This document shows positions 34,427-45,456 of a stretch of 64,000 bases of DNA, piece after piece; positions within the stretch are counted from its first letter, which is position 1, and each line of letters begins with the position of its first letter. A program made the position numbers and the translations under genes. This DNA comes from Dipteronia dyeriana. Taxonomy: Eukaryota > Streptophyta > Magnoliopsida > Sapindales > Sapindaceae. The DNA lies in NCBI GenBank assembly GCA_032871835.1, contig CM065295.1:85367819-85431818 (forward strand). Reading direction: 5' to 3'. Under the pieces are notes generated by a model. It was given only the letters and a program-made list of their open reading frames with translations. It was not told the origin of the DNA and made no database searches.

Positions 34427-34632
34427 CACTGTTGGTGGCCGCTTAGGCCTAAGGCGGATCCGGCTGCCAAGAATCCTAGGCAGGCTTCTGCTTGACAATT
34501 TTTTTTATATATATATATAATTATTTTTTCAAAATGACGCCGTTTTGAAAATGACGTCTTAGCTAATTTGATTTCGCTGTCAAGACGGTCGCTGTCAAGA
34601 CGGTCTAGGCGCTAGGTGCCTATTAGAACACT
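34427..34632. mobile_element. Possible degenerate hAT MITE
   Basis: The left edge CACTGTTGGTGGCCGCTTAGGC and, on the other strand, the right edge AAGTGTTCTAATAGGCACC, with inner CTAGGCG words, resemble the hAT element at 17354-18327. The inverted repeats are poor and no target duplication was found. Confidence 0.35.
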
Positions 34633-35370
34633 TCTTTTTCCCTCTTTTCTTTTTTCTCTCACTTTGTCAATTTTGTCTCTCTCGTTTCATCTTGACCTCG
34701 TGGAGCTCTGAAATTGAAGGCTACTCACCTAAAAACAGTAGATCCACTCCATAAAAGATTGTGTTGAACCTCGTTGGGAGATCCAGTAAGATATATAGTA
34801 GAAGCTCAATGGAAGACTTTGAAAGGTAATTTTTCCTCACAAACCTGTGTATCGATATCTCTGAAGCTGTTTTATTTCCCTTTTTTTAATCTAGAAACAT
34901 GCAATTTGTTGATTGTTTAGCTAGGACGTAGTGTTGAACTGCAGACTTATTGTTTGGTTAGTGTTTCATCGAGACTTCGAACTTATCATTTAAGGTACAT
35001 GTTAAAATTTTGCAACCTTAATTATTTAATCGAGACTTATTTATTAATAGAATCAAGACTTAATGTAGGCATGCATCAAGATTAATTGTGCCTTGACGAG
35101 ACTTATTATACGTGGCCGGGAGCCCAGGACTTCATATATGCAACTGAGATTTATTTTTTCTGGCCGAAACATATTATTGTGTTCCGAGACATAATATGGA
35201 GACTTAATTTTATTTAACGATAATTATATAATGTTTGAGACTTTATGGGTTTTTTTCGATATTTTCTTAACAAGTTGAGGTCTTTTTTTTTTTTTTTTAC
35301 TGTTATTTTTCTAGGACAATAGACCAAGTTCGAATATTGATATCATATAATAGACGGTGAGAGGAACTAA
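34633..35370. other. Intergenic DNA, nothing recognised
   Basis: A pyrimidine-rich start, then text with repeated GAGACTTATT-like words near 35030-35220. No protein similarity seen. Confidence 0.5.
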
Positions 35371-35830
35371 GAGCATCTTTAATACAATCGTGGTTTGCAA
35401 AAGCAAAAAAAAAAAAAAGATGTCAAGTAGAATTAATAGATATTCAGTTAAAAATTCTTCCTCCAATGCAGCCGTGCATATTCAACCTCAAGCTAACGTG
35501 ACAATTTTTTTTTAGATATTGTCAACACGACCGCATACTTTCAGACGGCCTATTGCACAACCTTTTTTTAGGCTGAATCAACAAACATTTATGATTGACA
35601 TTAATTTTTCATCTATTTTCAGTAAGGAAATAAAATAAAAAAGAAAATAGAAAATAAAATTGGACACATCATTAAAACAAGATGTGTTTTAAACGGAAAC
35701 ATTGAAGATCAAATTTTAAGTTGATCGTCTATCGAATCAATATTTATACCACATAAGAAGCAAGTTTATTGACATTGTTGTCATATTAACAATAATTCAT
35801 ATGTAAACCACTTTTACATTGAAGATACTC
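35371..35830. mobile_element. Tourist-like (PIF/Harbinger) MITE
   Basis: Inverted ends GAGCATCTTTAATACAATCG and, on the other strand, GAGTATCTTCAATGTAAAAG, flanked by TAA on both sides (35368-35370 and 35831-35833). The 3-bp TAA target and the length (460 bp) fit this class. Confidence 0.7.
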
Positions 35831-36292
35831 TAAAAGACATAACTCAATGGAATATTGGTGGGGTTAAAAATGGAATATACATACGTGCGAAAGAATCGTA
35901 GCTATGAAGAACTGGTTGGCGTTGTGCAGTCTATTGTGAGACATAATCGGAGCAAATAAGAAATTGACGTACAAACAATAGCTATTGCTACAGAGAGTAC
36001 ATGTTGCATGCTAATAAGCGACAATGATGATATTCAATTTCTTCCCTGGGGGTGGGGAATAGGGTAATGATCTTCATTGATGAGATCAAGTTTTCTGTCA
36101 TAGCTCTCTTGTTCCATCCAGTGTTTTATCAAACACTTCTGATTTTTTATCAAACACATGTATACATACAAGGGTGACTCAAGGGCATTTGGAGACTCAA
36201 GGGTATTTGGGGCCTTAAACAAAAATTTAAAATGAGCTTTCAAGGTATAATGTAAAATAAATTACATTAAAAGTTAAAATACTTTTTTTAAA

Positions 36293-36455
36293 AGGATATG
36301 GTCAGTACCCAAGGTACTGACCACACCAATGGGGTGTTGATACGTAGTCCATTTTGAAAGAATATATGGAGATAAATGTAAAAAGTGAAAGAAAAAATAT
36401 CACGTACCAACACTCTATTGGTAGATCAGTATCCAAATATCTTCCTATTTAAAAT
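36293..36455. mobile_element. Small foldback MITE with a perfect terminal hairpin
   Basis: A 10-bp perfect hairpin (GGTCAGTACC CAA GGTACTGACC, 36300-36322) is followed by CACCAATGGGGTGTTGATACGT. The complement of the right end near 36415-36452 repeats this as CTACCAATAGAGTGTTGGTACGT next to GGATACTGATC. Confidence 0.6.
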
Positions 36456-36702
36456 TTATTCATATTTATAAAATGTAAAAATGTTGATTAAGTTTTCATT
36501 TTTTGTAATGTTCTTGTTATTCTGATTCATATTTATTAATTAAATATGTAAATTAGGTTGGGTATACAGCATGACATGGCACAAACCGATAAATATTGTT
36601 GGATCCTGTCAAAATATGACTCATTGAACCGAATGTTTAAATAGTATTTAAAAATTTTAATTTGTAAAATTGTTTTGGGACCTTAAAATTGTTTTTTAGA
36701 GA

Positions 36703-37547
36703 CAGAGACGTAACCAGGATTGAAAACCATGGTAGGCTATAATGTTTTTTTTTATTGAACATCAACATCACTCAGTTAGAAGGACATAATTAGACGTTCA
36801 TATAAAATACATATTATGAATAAATATGTTATTGAATTTTATTTTATTTATAAAAAGCCAAAACAAATTGTAAGAGAAACGAAAAATGTAAACACAAACA
36901 CTAATTAAATTGTATCCTATGATTTTTTTTTATTAGTGACCGACAATCTATCTTTCAATATATACATGAAAGAAATTTATTAAAAATTCATTTTCCATCT
37001 TAATGCGAAATGATATTCTGATAATTTTCATTGCTGATTTTTTTTATAAAAAAAAAAATACAATGTTCTTATATTATTATATTAGTTTGATTCATTCGAA
37101 ATATACTAATATAATGTTCTAAAAAAATTAATGAAATTCATATAACAATGTCGTTCTTTGTAAATTTAAAATTGAATTACACATTTACTCATAAATTCTT
37201 ATTCACTAAAAATTAATTACAGTAACCCTAAAATTTTAAAACAAAATAAATATTTAAAGTTATAATATTCACTCAAATATATATAATTTAAAGATTAATT
37301 ATTGGATGTTGACAAAATGATCGAGTCAATTTGAACAAATTTAAAGAATGGTGAGAAAGAATTGTTATTATAAAAAGAGAAGAAAAAATTATTTATTCTA
37401 TTTTAAATAGAAAACAACATTAATTCTTAAATTAATTCTTTTTTTAAAAAAAAATCTTTAATTATTTTTTTACACCATTTTAATTTTTTTAAAGAGGGCT
37501 TAGGGTAGGCTTGAGCCCACCCTAGCTCCTACATAGTTACGTTTCTG
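36703..37547. mobile_element. Non-autonomous hAT element
   Basis: The ends CAGAGACGTAACCAGG and, on the other strand, CAGAAACGTAACTATG, with TAGGCT and TAGGGTGGGCTC inside, give inverted repeats of about 13 bp. The flanks TTTAGAGA and GTTAAAGA match at 6 of 8 positions. The interior is AT-rich and non-coding. Confidence 0.6.
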
Positions 37548-38162
37548 GTTAAAGAACCTATGTCTGAAACCGCGCTCGAGGAAGTGAGGAACTACATAAA
37601 CAGTTATTGGAAGAAGATATTCCTCTCGTCATATGGACACTTTATAGAGGAATGATAAGCGAAATTTCAGAACATGAAACTCTTTCATTTTAAAAGCAAG
37701 ATCATTTTTTCTTAAAGTGTTCTGTTTTGATGATCCTTCTATAAAATAAGATAACATATTTAAATAAAGTGATCTATCTTATAAGATCATAAAATTGATG
37801 TCTTTTACATTTTAATTAGCATTGACCATATCAAATATTTTCAAATTAAATATTCAATATTATAGGAGGATAGCGATAAACTTTTTTTTTTAAATAGTGA
37901 TGAACTTAATCAGTAGCCTTTTATTTTTATTTCTATGCAACAATTAAGGAAATGATATAGTCAACATTTTATTGAGAGTTTGTGACATTAACTAAACACG
38001 CATTAATAACAAAATGAGGATGGTAAACCATCCACACTTGCATTCAAGTAAAAAAAAACAAAAAAAAACAAAAAAATAAAACTAAACACCCATTAACACA
38101 GATAAGTAACACGTTTGCAATCAAGCGAATGTAGTGGTTCAACCAATCCATCCATCCATCCT
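37548..38162. other. Intergenic DNA with a dispersed repeat
   Basis: Positions 37907-37988 match 62236-62325 over about 85 bp. (A)n tracts with C interruptions lie at 38048-38080. No gene. Confidence 0.55.
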
Positions 38163-38163
38163 T

Positions 38164-38268
38164 CAAGGGGCGGAACTAGAGTAACGGAATTGAGGGAGGG
38201 CCAAATACTAAGAATGATAGAATTTGAGGGTCAAATAATAAAAACTTAAAAATTATAGTCCGCCCCTG
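38164..38268. mobile_element. Very short hAT-type MITE
   Basis: The ends CAAGGGGCGGAACTAGAG and, on the other strand, CAGGGGCGGACTATAAT are inverted around about 70 bp of interior. A target duplication is not evident. Confidence 0.5.
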
Positions 38269-38289
38269 CCTTTTCAATAGAGGTGGGAT

Positions 38290-38761
38290 TAGAGGTGTCC
38301 ACGGTTCGGTTATACCGTTCGAAACCACCCTCTCAAAACCGTAACCGAAACCGGTTGGAAGCCGGTTCCTAACGGTTCGGTTACGATTAGGATTTTATAA
38401 AAAACCGTCCAAAAACCGCCGGTTTCAATATATTAAAAAAAACAAATCAAATTGTGCCAAGTGAATATATATGAAAAAAAAATTATGCAACAACTAATCA
38501 AGTGCTGACACGTGACAATATTTTTTTTTTAAAAAAAAAACAGACCAAACCGAACCAAACCGAACCGTTCAATTTCACAAACCGAAACTGAACCATAACC
38601 GTTTGGTTTCGCAAACCGAAACCGAACGGTAACCGAAAAACCGTCGGAACCGAAACCGCTCGAAACAGCCCCATCCCGGTTACGGTTACGGTTACGGTTT
38701 GGCCTTTCCACTGAATCGAAACCAGCGGTTCATAACCGAAACCGAACCGTGGAGACCATTA
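38290..38761. mobile_element. hAT-type MITE, copy 2
   Basis: 472 bp with ends TAGAGGTGTCCACGGTTCGG and, on the other strand, TAATGGTCTCCACGGTTCGG, flanked by the perfect 8-bp duplication GGTGGGAT (38282-38289 and 38762-38769). The interior is rich in AACCGAAACCG and TTACGGTTACGG words. Same family as 8554-8950. Confidence 0.92.
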
Positions 38762-38889
38762 GGTGGGATGCTTTGCTCATATCTGAAAACGTTTCGTGAA
38801 TCAACTTCAGTCTTCAACCCCGTCCTGCAATTGTTTTTCAGTCCGTTTTCATTTTTATTTTTCAAAAGCAATTTCGAAAATGCGTTCGT

Positions 38890-39105
38890 TAACCGTTTTT
38901 CATTTTATTTTTGAAAAAAAAAAAAAACCAATGTTAAAAGTGAAAGATTTGAAAAACACTAAATACTTGTTTTTCGTTTTTGTTTTTGTTTTTGTTTTCA
39001 CTTTTTTTATATAATTTTTTTTTTAAAAAAACTATTAATTGTACTGTTATGCGTTTGATATGACTATAACAAGACGGGACAAGATTTTTAAATGACCAAA
39101 ATGCC

Positions 39106-39141
<36 letters not shown>

Positions 39142-39386
39142 CAGAATGATTTATTTTCCACTAAAACTAAAAGTATTCATGCAATTATTATATATATATA
39201 TATATATATTATATATTATATATTATATAATATTAATGTATTATAATATAATATATTTTATGTATATTACATCATATATTATATAATATTAACATATCAT
39301 ATATATATATATATAATAATTAGTATATTAATATTCTATAATATATATAATATTTTGATTATATATATTATTGAATATAATAATAT

Positions 39387-39422
<36 letters not shown>

Positions 39423-39476
39423 ATATGTACATATTAATACTATGTATATTATGATATATATATATATATATAATGT
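38890..39476. repeat. Low-complexity AT-rich block
   Basis: A (GTTTTT)n stretch (38975-38998), then dense TA dinucleotides (39108-39140, 39190-39210, 39300-39316, 39390-39422, 39452-39472) linked by TATTATATAATAT words. Much of it can pair with itself. The open frames are artefacts. Confidence 0.8.
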
Positions 39477-39477
39477 A

Positions 39478-41960
39478 TCGGTAGCAGCCCTTTTCTCATC
39501 CACATCTCCGTTACAGCTCACCACTGATGCCGCCCTATTACGTAAAGGCAGGCTGCCCTGACTTGACTCCCGATGCTCTACTACATAAGTAGTTCTTCCT
39601 TCCTTTCCTTTGGGTTTGCATAACCCTTGCCCGAGCCATCCACTTATTCATGGGTGGGTGGACCTTTCCCACCTCGCCTACATCTGGGCCGAAAAATGCG
39701 ATTGTCCTTCCTCCGGATGGGAAGAATATTGAACAAAGTGCCCGCCGGAAGTTTTGACTTACGTTTCGTATACCCGACGGGAAAGAGACAATGTCCTCCG
39801 TTGTGAGATATAATGTTTCGCTTTTCGATTTTAAAAACTTTCGTTAGTGAAATCTGTTAGAAAAGGCTTGTCCCTGGACATTTCTCGTTCTTTCTTATAT
39901 AATATATAAGCCAAGTAAACTACCTTTGATTGACCTTCTATTAATAATATTTCTATTTGAAATAGAAGACCGAGGTGCTTAAGTGGATCTTGATTTATAT
40001 TTTTGTTTTCGTGAGTTGGAGCAAATAGGAGAGGCACGGAAGGCTAGAACTCCAAAAGGCGAAGGGAAGGCGGAGGTGAGGAATCACAAAAAAACTTAAA
40101 ATTTTTTTTGTGGCTTGGAGGTATCGGAGGAAAAGGGGTTCCCCCTCTTCCCCAGCTCTCTTTGATAAAATATGGTTTTGGGAGTTGCCGGTGCGAATCC
40201 CGTTTGTTCTTTTCTTTCTTTGTCGGGTCAAGGAGAATCGCTTGGTTCTTTGGGGTGTAGCTATATCACAAGCTCATGTTTCTACGATCTTAATCTGTAT
40301 TTACTTGAATGATGCTATAAATCTCCATTAAAGTGGTTATTTATTTCGATTTATAATTGAACAAAAGCGAGGTGAAGGATCAAAAACAAAAATAAGGTGA
40401 GGTTACCGGTCTCTCACACCCAGTTCAGAAAAAGAAAAACTACTGGAGATCGCCCCCAAAATCGATGCACTATTGAAAGGCTCGACCAGGCCCGGAAGAG
40501 CGATCCAGGCATTTTGAAATCGTGATCCAAAGAGAGTCCTAGTCGCCATAGTCAGAGATTTAGATGTAGTTCCGGATGATCCAGATCCAGTCGATTTAGT
40601 TGTCGCAATCCATAAGGGGTGGACCCTACACGAATACTGATTCTGTGAATGAAGAACTGCTCTCTTACGAAGCGAAGACTTTTGGTCATTTTTTGGACCA
40701 ATCTTATATTGCTAGTGCGAGAATAGGAGTACATTTTGGTCGGTGGGCTTCAGTGACATAGAATAGGGTGTGGGCAAAAGAAGACTGCTTGTCAAGTCAA
40801 TCAATCACTACTCTAAAATAAAATCCATGATACCATAAAGAAAAGTTACACAACAGAAGGTGATGCGGGATAAGGAGAATAAGTGTTGGGGCCTCGATTC
40901 AGAAAGATGAAGGGCAAGGTGGAGATGGATTTTAATAAATACTATATAAACTAAGAGTTCTCCCTACCTGAACCTTTTCCGGGAAAAGGTTCAGATCTAT
41001 ATCTCAATACATAGCCTGTAGTGGGGAAGGCTGTTTGGTAAAGACAGATCCTTCTGTTGGTACGTAGACGGATCGAAATACAGGTGAAGCTGCTCCACCT
41101 GTTGATCCATCAATAGTGAAGCATAGGACTTTCATTCCCCTATCTTGGTGGTTGAGCAGTTTACCCTGAAAAGACCAATCTCGAATTCGAATCTTTGTTT
41201 ACCCGTGGGCCTTCCAGGATCACTTTTGGAGCTCGCAACGTTGAGTTTGATTCCCAGTTGATCCTTACTAATCCATATGAAGTTAGGTTAGCTACTTCCC
41301 TCAGTGGGGATAAATGGGATATTGAATGGAAAGAACGAAAGTGACGTACGTACTGGATTGACCAGCGTGTGCCAACTAATCTACTTCCCTATTTCTTGCT
41401 TTTTCACCTCCCCTAATTGGTGCAGTGGGAAGTAATGAGGCTAGTCTCCCCCCTGGAAGTAGTGGGCCCCCTTCCCGCGTATGCGCCTTTATTTAGATTC
41501 TTTATATTTTGGAATTCTTTATCCAATGGAGAATCTTTCTAAAAAAATATCTCTAGCAAAACGCAATTCGTCGATTTGCATTTTCACAAAGCTTGCCCTT
41601 TTTCAGGTAGCTTTGCCTATTCAGCTAGTGGGGCATTGGTCATAGCCAATATTCGTCGAAGAAGAGGAAGTTTTGGCGACCGGGAGCACCAACCACCAGT
41701 AGCATTTCAACAAAACCTGGTTTCCCGAGCAAAAGCAGCACCCTTGAATTGATTTATCAATCACACGTGGATAGGGGAAAAAGCCTGGACGATAGAGGGA
41801 TAAGTGGTTGAGGTGGTTGGTGAAATAGAGAAGGGTTAGTAAGGAGACCTCTTACTATAATTGAGAATACGGTGGGCCTCTGCTAGGCAATCGGAGTACT
41901 ACTATTATATTATTCCACCAGGGCCTCTGCAGACACTTCACTAGGCGGCTAGGCCCTGCT
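39478..41960. other. Probable mitochondrial-derived DNA (NUMT)
   Basis: The composition changes abruptly at both edges from extreme AT richness to a balanced ~43-45% GC. The text (CCGGAAGTTTTGAC, GGTGCGAATCCCG, CAGGCCCGGAAGAGCG) has the feel of plant mitochondrial intergenic DNA. There are no terminal repeats, no coding frame and no nameable gene, so the call rests on composition and style. The right edge coincides with the copia 3 LTR. Confidence 0.5.
40968..40994. repeat. Near-perfect inverted repeat
   Basis: CTGAACCTTTTCC, one G, then GGAAAAGGTTCAG: a 13-bp stem around one base, in the probable mitochondrial segment. Confidence 0.9.
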
Positions 41961-43140
41961 TGTGTTATAATGAGTCTAAAATCATCAAAGTGTGGTGTCT
42001 TTGGGCAAAAGAATCTAGTGCACTGGGTTCATTGAATTGGATCACAATGAAATACTTTATCTAGAACCGTGGAGAGTCTATCTCAATCTTGAGATAAATG
42101 ATGGACTTATGGTTGCAAGTGTTATCATTTGAGCTATCAATGAGTACGATTATATAGCATAATCTATCCTCAATAATTTGGTGGTATTAATTTGTTAATC
42201 GATAGAGAACTTCATGTATAGATATGGACATCGTGGCTCCATTTATCAAATGAGAGTAGAATATCATCATATGGATGTTTTGAGGTATTGGATATTAAAT
42301 CTTAATGTTAAGTTTTCAATTGTGTCTATTGAAACATGGCTTCTGGACAAGTCAAAATATCCAAGTTCAAAATGTGGTCATATGAGTAAATATGGTAACT
42401 TGGAGAGTTATATGCGGTCTATGGACTCTTGGAGATTACTGATATTCTTCACGAGGATACACTTTCTCCAATAAGGTTGTCTAGGGTATGAATGAGTAAC
42501 ATCAACTTATTCTCTCTTTATTTAAGAGTTCAATTTTAGTTCTTTAGTGGAATGAACTAAAATTAAATAGATCGGACCGAAGTGAATCATTTGTTGATTG
42601 TGATTGGGTTGTGTCTATTGGAGCTTAAATCTAGATAGACCGCTAAGATCCCCAATCCACACGAACTTACATGGATCACTTGATATATTCTACCGGACCA
42701 ATTTAGGGGTCCATCTAGAATTGTATTGGGGCATGCGGACTTGTTTCTTTTTGTAAGAATGGATCTAGTTCACATGTGGACTTGTTATAAATGTAAAATG
42801 GATTTAATAAAATAAGAAAATAATATATTGGCCGATATATATGTGTTGGGTGGTAAGGTTATTTTGAATAGCTTAATTAAATTAAATTATTTTATTATTT
42901 AATTAAATAAAAATTAATTAATTTGTTGATTAATTAATTATTTAATGAAAAGTCAAAAAAGAATTCCTAGTAGGAGATGGTCTCCTAAAATTATACTATT
43001 GTTGGTAATATAGTTAATAGTAAAGACTATATTTAATAAGTAGATAAATAAATGGAATTATTTATCTAATCAAATTAGGAAGTCTTTAATATGGTTACAA
43101 ATACACTATTGAGTTGGATTATGAGTCTTGGTGTAGGATA

Positions 43141-43400
43141 GAATTCTTTTTTAAAAAGGATTCTTAACCACCAAGTAAATCTACCTAAGGAAAGGATTCT
43201 TAACTACCAAGTAAATCATTTTTAGAAAAAGAATTAAGTCTCCTAATTATATTAAGAGAAATTTCAGCCAACTATGTATATATAAGAGGAGGATAGAATT
43301 CCTTTTAGATAAAGATTCTTAACTACCAAATAAATCCATCTAAGGAAATGATCTAAGGAAATGATTCTTGCCAACCAAGTAAATCCTTCTTAGAAAATGA
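43141..43400 (+). repeat. Tandem repeats in the copia 3 5' LTR
   Basis: The unit AAGGATTCTTAACTACCAAG followed by TAAATC recurs about five times in two blocks. The same array is at 50707-50960 in the other LTR. Confidence 0.8.
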
Positions 43401-43401
43401 C

Positions 43402-43404
<3 letters not shown>

Positions 43405-43449
<45 letters not shown>
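43405..43449. repeat. (AT)n microsatellite in the copia 3 5' LTR
   Basis: 45 bp of AT; the matching place in the 3' LTR (50970-50978) has 9 bp. Confidence 0.95.
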
Positions 43450-43451
<2 letters not shown>

Positions 43452-44085
43452 TTTGGAAATTTTAGCCAGCACTAATTAATTGCAAGAATTAATTTCGGCC
43501 AAGCTTGGGATTTTCTAAAGAGTGAATTCGGCCAAACAAGAGAGAATTTTGAGGGAGAAAAAGTTTGGTTTTTACTCTGGATAAAATTTGATCAACTCAT
43601 AGAGATAGTGTGAATTCGGCCGAGAAGAGAGAAAGGGGAACGTTTTTGTTTTCGACAGTACACTAGTATCTTTTATATCAAAGGGTTTTGTGTACAACAA
43701 CGAATCAAGGTTCACGCGAGTTTCAATCAAATTGATTGATAATTCACAAGTGGCCGGACGTTATTGATTTTTCTCTTGGAGGATTATTGTGACTAACAAG
43801 GAACAAGATTTTGTTTGTTTCCATCCTCAGGTATACAAGATAAAGAAAGGGAGTCCACACTCCTAGGTGATTCACGTTCGTGATTGGATTGGAAGATCTT
43901 ACGGAATCAATCCGACGCTTGTTCAATCGTCACGAGAAAAAGGTATGACACTTTTTATATATATCAATTAATCTAGAGTTAAGGGTCTTGTTATTATAAA
44001 GAGATTTTTTTTATTTATATGCAAACCCTAATTTTAATAAATTTTCTCATGCTTCCGCTGCGCGGGGTTTTATTTTCCCTACAAT

Positions 44086-44100
44086 TGGTATCAGAGGCAG
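44086..44100 (+). other. Copia 3 primer binding site
   Basis: TGGTATCAGAGGCAG two bases after the LTR is an intact match to the initiator Met-tRNA 3' end. Confidence 0.9.
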
Positions 44101-45456
44101 GTTGTACCCTTGATTAATTGATGTATGTGTATATGAATCTTTTTCTTTTTATTGTATATATGCATGTTTTTGAAAGAGATGACACTCTAGGTATTCGTAT
44201 AAATGTTTACATTAGAATGTATGGATATATATGTTTTATATGTGGATTGTTATTGCTCAATTTTAGTCCTATAATTTCAATATAATTTTGCTTTCGGATT
44301 GTAACAAGAAGGGTGGTCTATTATCACTATAATTTCCTTCTTGGTAGTTGCTAAGTTTTTTTTATATTTTGTTGTTGTAATAATAATAAAAAAATTGTTG
44401 AATTTTTATTTATAATTCTTTTTGTAATACACTCAAGTTTCGAAGACTCGAAGGTTTGAAGAATTAGAAGCAACCGGAACAAGTTTGGGACCGTACGAAC
44501 TGTAGCAACGAACGTGCGTGTGAAGAGCACGCAACCACGTTTGTTATGGCATGGGCTGTGCACGGTAGCCCTATGGAAGCCATGGGCTGCACATGACAGC
44601 CCTTTATGGTTTTATGGCATGCGCACGCCCATGGGTAAGGGCTAAGGGTACGCACGCCCATGGGAGGTAGTCGAGAGAGTCCGGACGACGAAGGTCACGT
44701 GAGGACTTGTTCGCCAAGAAAGGAGTTTTTTTTGTATTCCAAGACATGTAATTTACTTGCTTTTCTAGGATGGACCAAAATTGAAGCTATTTATATTTGT
44801 TGTAAATATTGCAATATTTGTCATTGTTTGATAACATGTCATATAGAATAGGAGTGTCACTCATATATCTCTTTTGGTATTAACATGCATTGAATGGTTT
44901 AGGTATCTAAATTGGCATCTAGATAACTTGGTAAATCATTCTTTGGAATTCGATCACACGCCTTAAACAATTGAGAAAGAGAAGGTATTTTGGAACACCT
45001 ACGGCCTCCAAGTTTAGTTGAGCTTTATATTTCGTGAATAACCCCTCAAGGGGTATTTATGAATGGAATTTAGCAAGATACTTCCTTACAAGGATAGACT
45101 AGACAATTAGCCCAAATGATATCTACTCCCAAAGAAGGGATATTAGTGAGGGATTATATTGAAGGTCGATAACTTGGTATTACACTCAATGTAATTTTAT
45201 TAATAGCCTCTCAATAGTTCTTGTTAATAAAAATTACAAGGCTAAAATTGAAAACGTTGGTTGTTGTGTTAACAATTAGGTGGGACCTAGTCCAACTAGT
45301 AAATGTTGCGAACTCACAAAGGATGCGAGACATTTATGGGTGTTGGATCACCGCTGAATTTTTACGATTGAATTATTTTATTAATTCAAGATAAATATTC
45401 AAAAGTGCTATATCATGATTATTTACTTATATAATTTTTGTTAATATAAAGAAATC
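44101..45456 (+). other. Copia 3 untranslated leader
   Basis: About 1.35 kb without a coding frame. It carries palindrome-rich repeats at 44540-44665 (CATGGGCTG, GCACGCCCATGGG) and AT-rich text after that. Confidence 0.7.

Larger units (their letters stand above)
41961..44083 (+). repeat. Copia 3 5' LTR
   Basis: 2123 bp. Relative to the 3' LTR it lacks about 37 bp after CTAGAACCGT (near 42071), has a 45-bp (AT)n tract (43405-43449) where the other has a few units, and has a 14-bp tandem duplication near 43340 (AAGGAAATGATCT). Confidence 0.93.

Noticed and set aside
39092..39561. Several Ile/Tyr-rich open frames on both strands
   Set aside because: Direct translation of AT microsatellites; no start context or similarity.
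41145..41210. tRNA-like text (GGTTGAGCAG ... TTCGAATC) in the probable mitochondrial segment
   Set aside because: The arms do not pair into a cloverleaf and the acceptor ends do not match.
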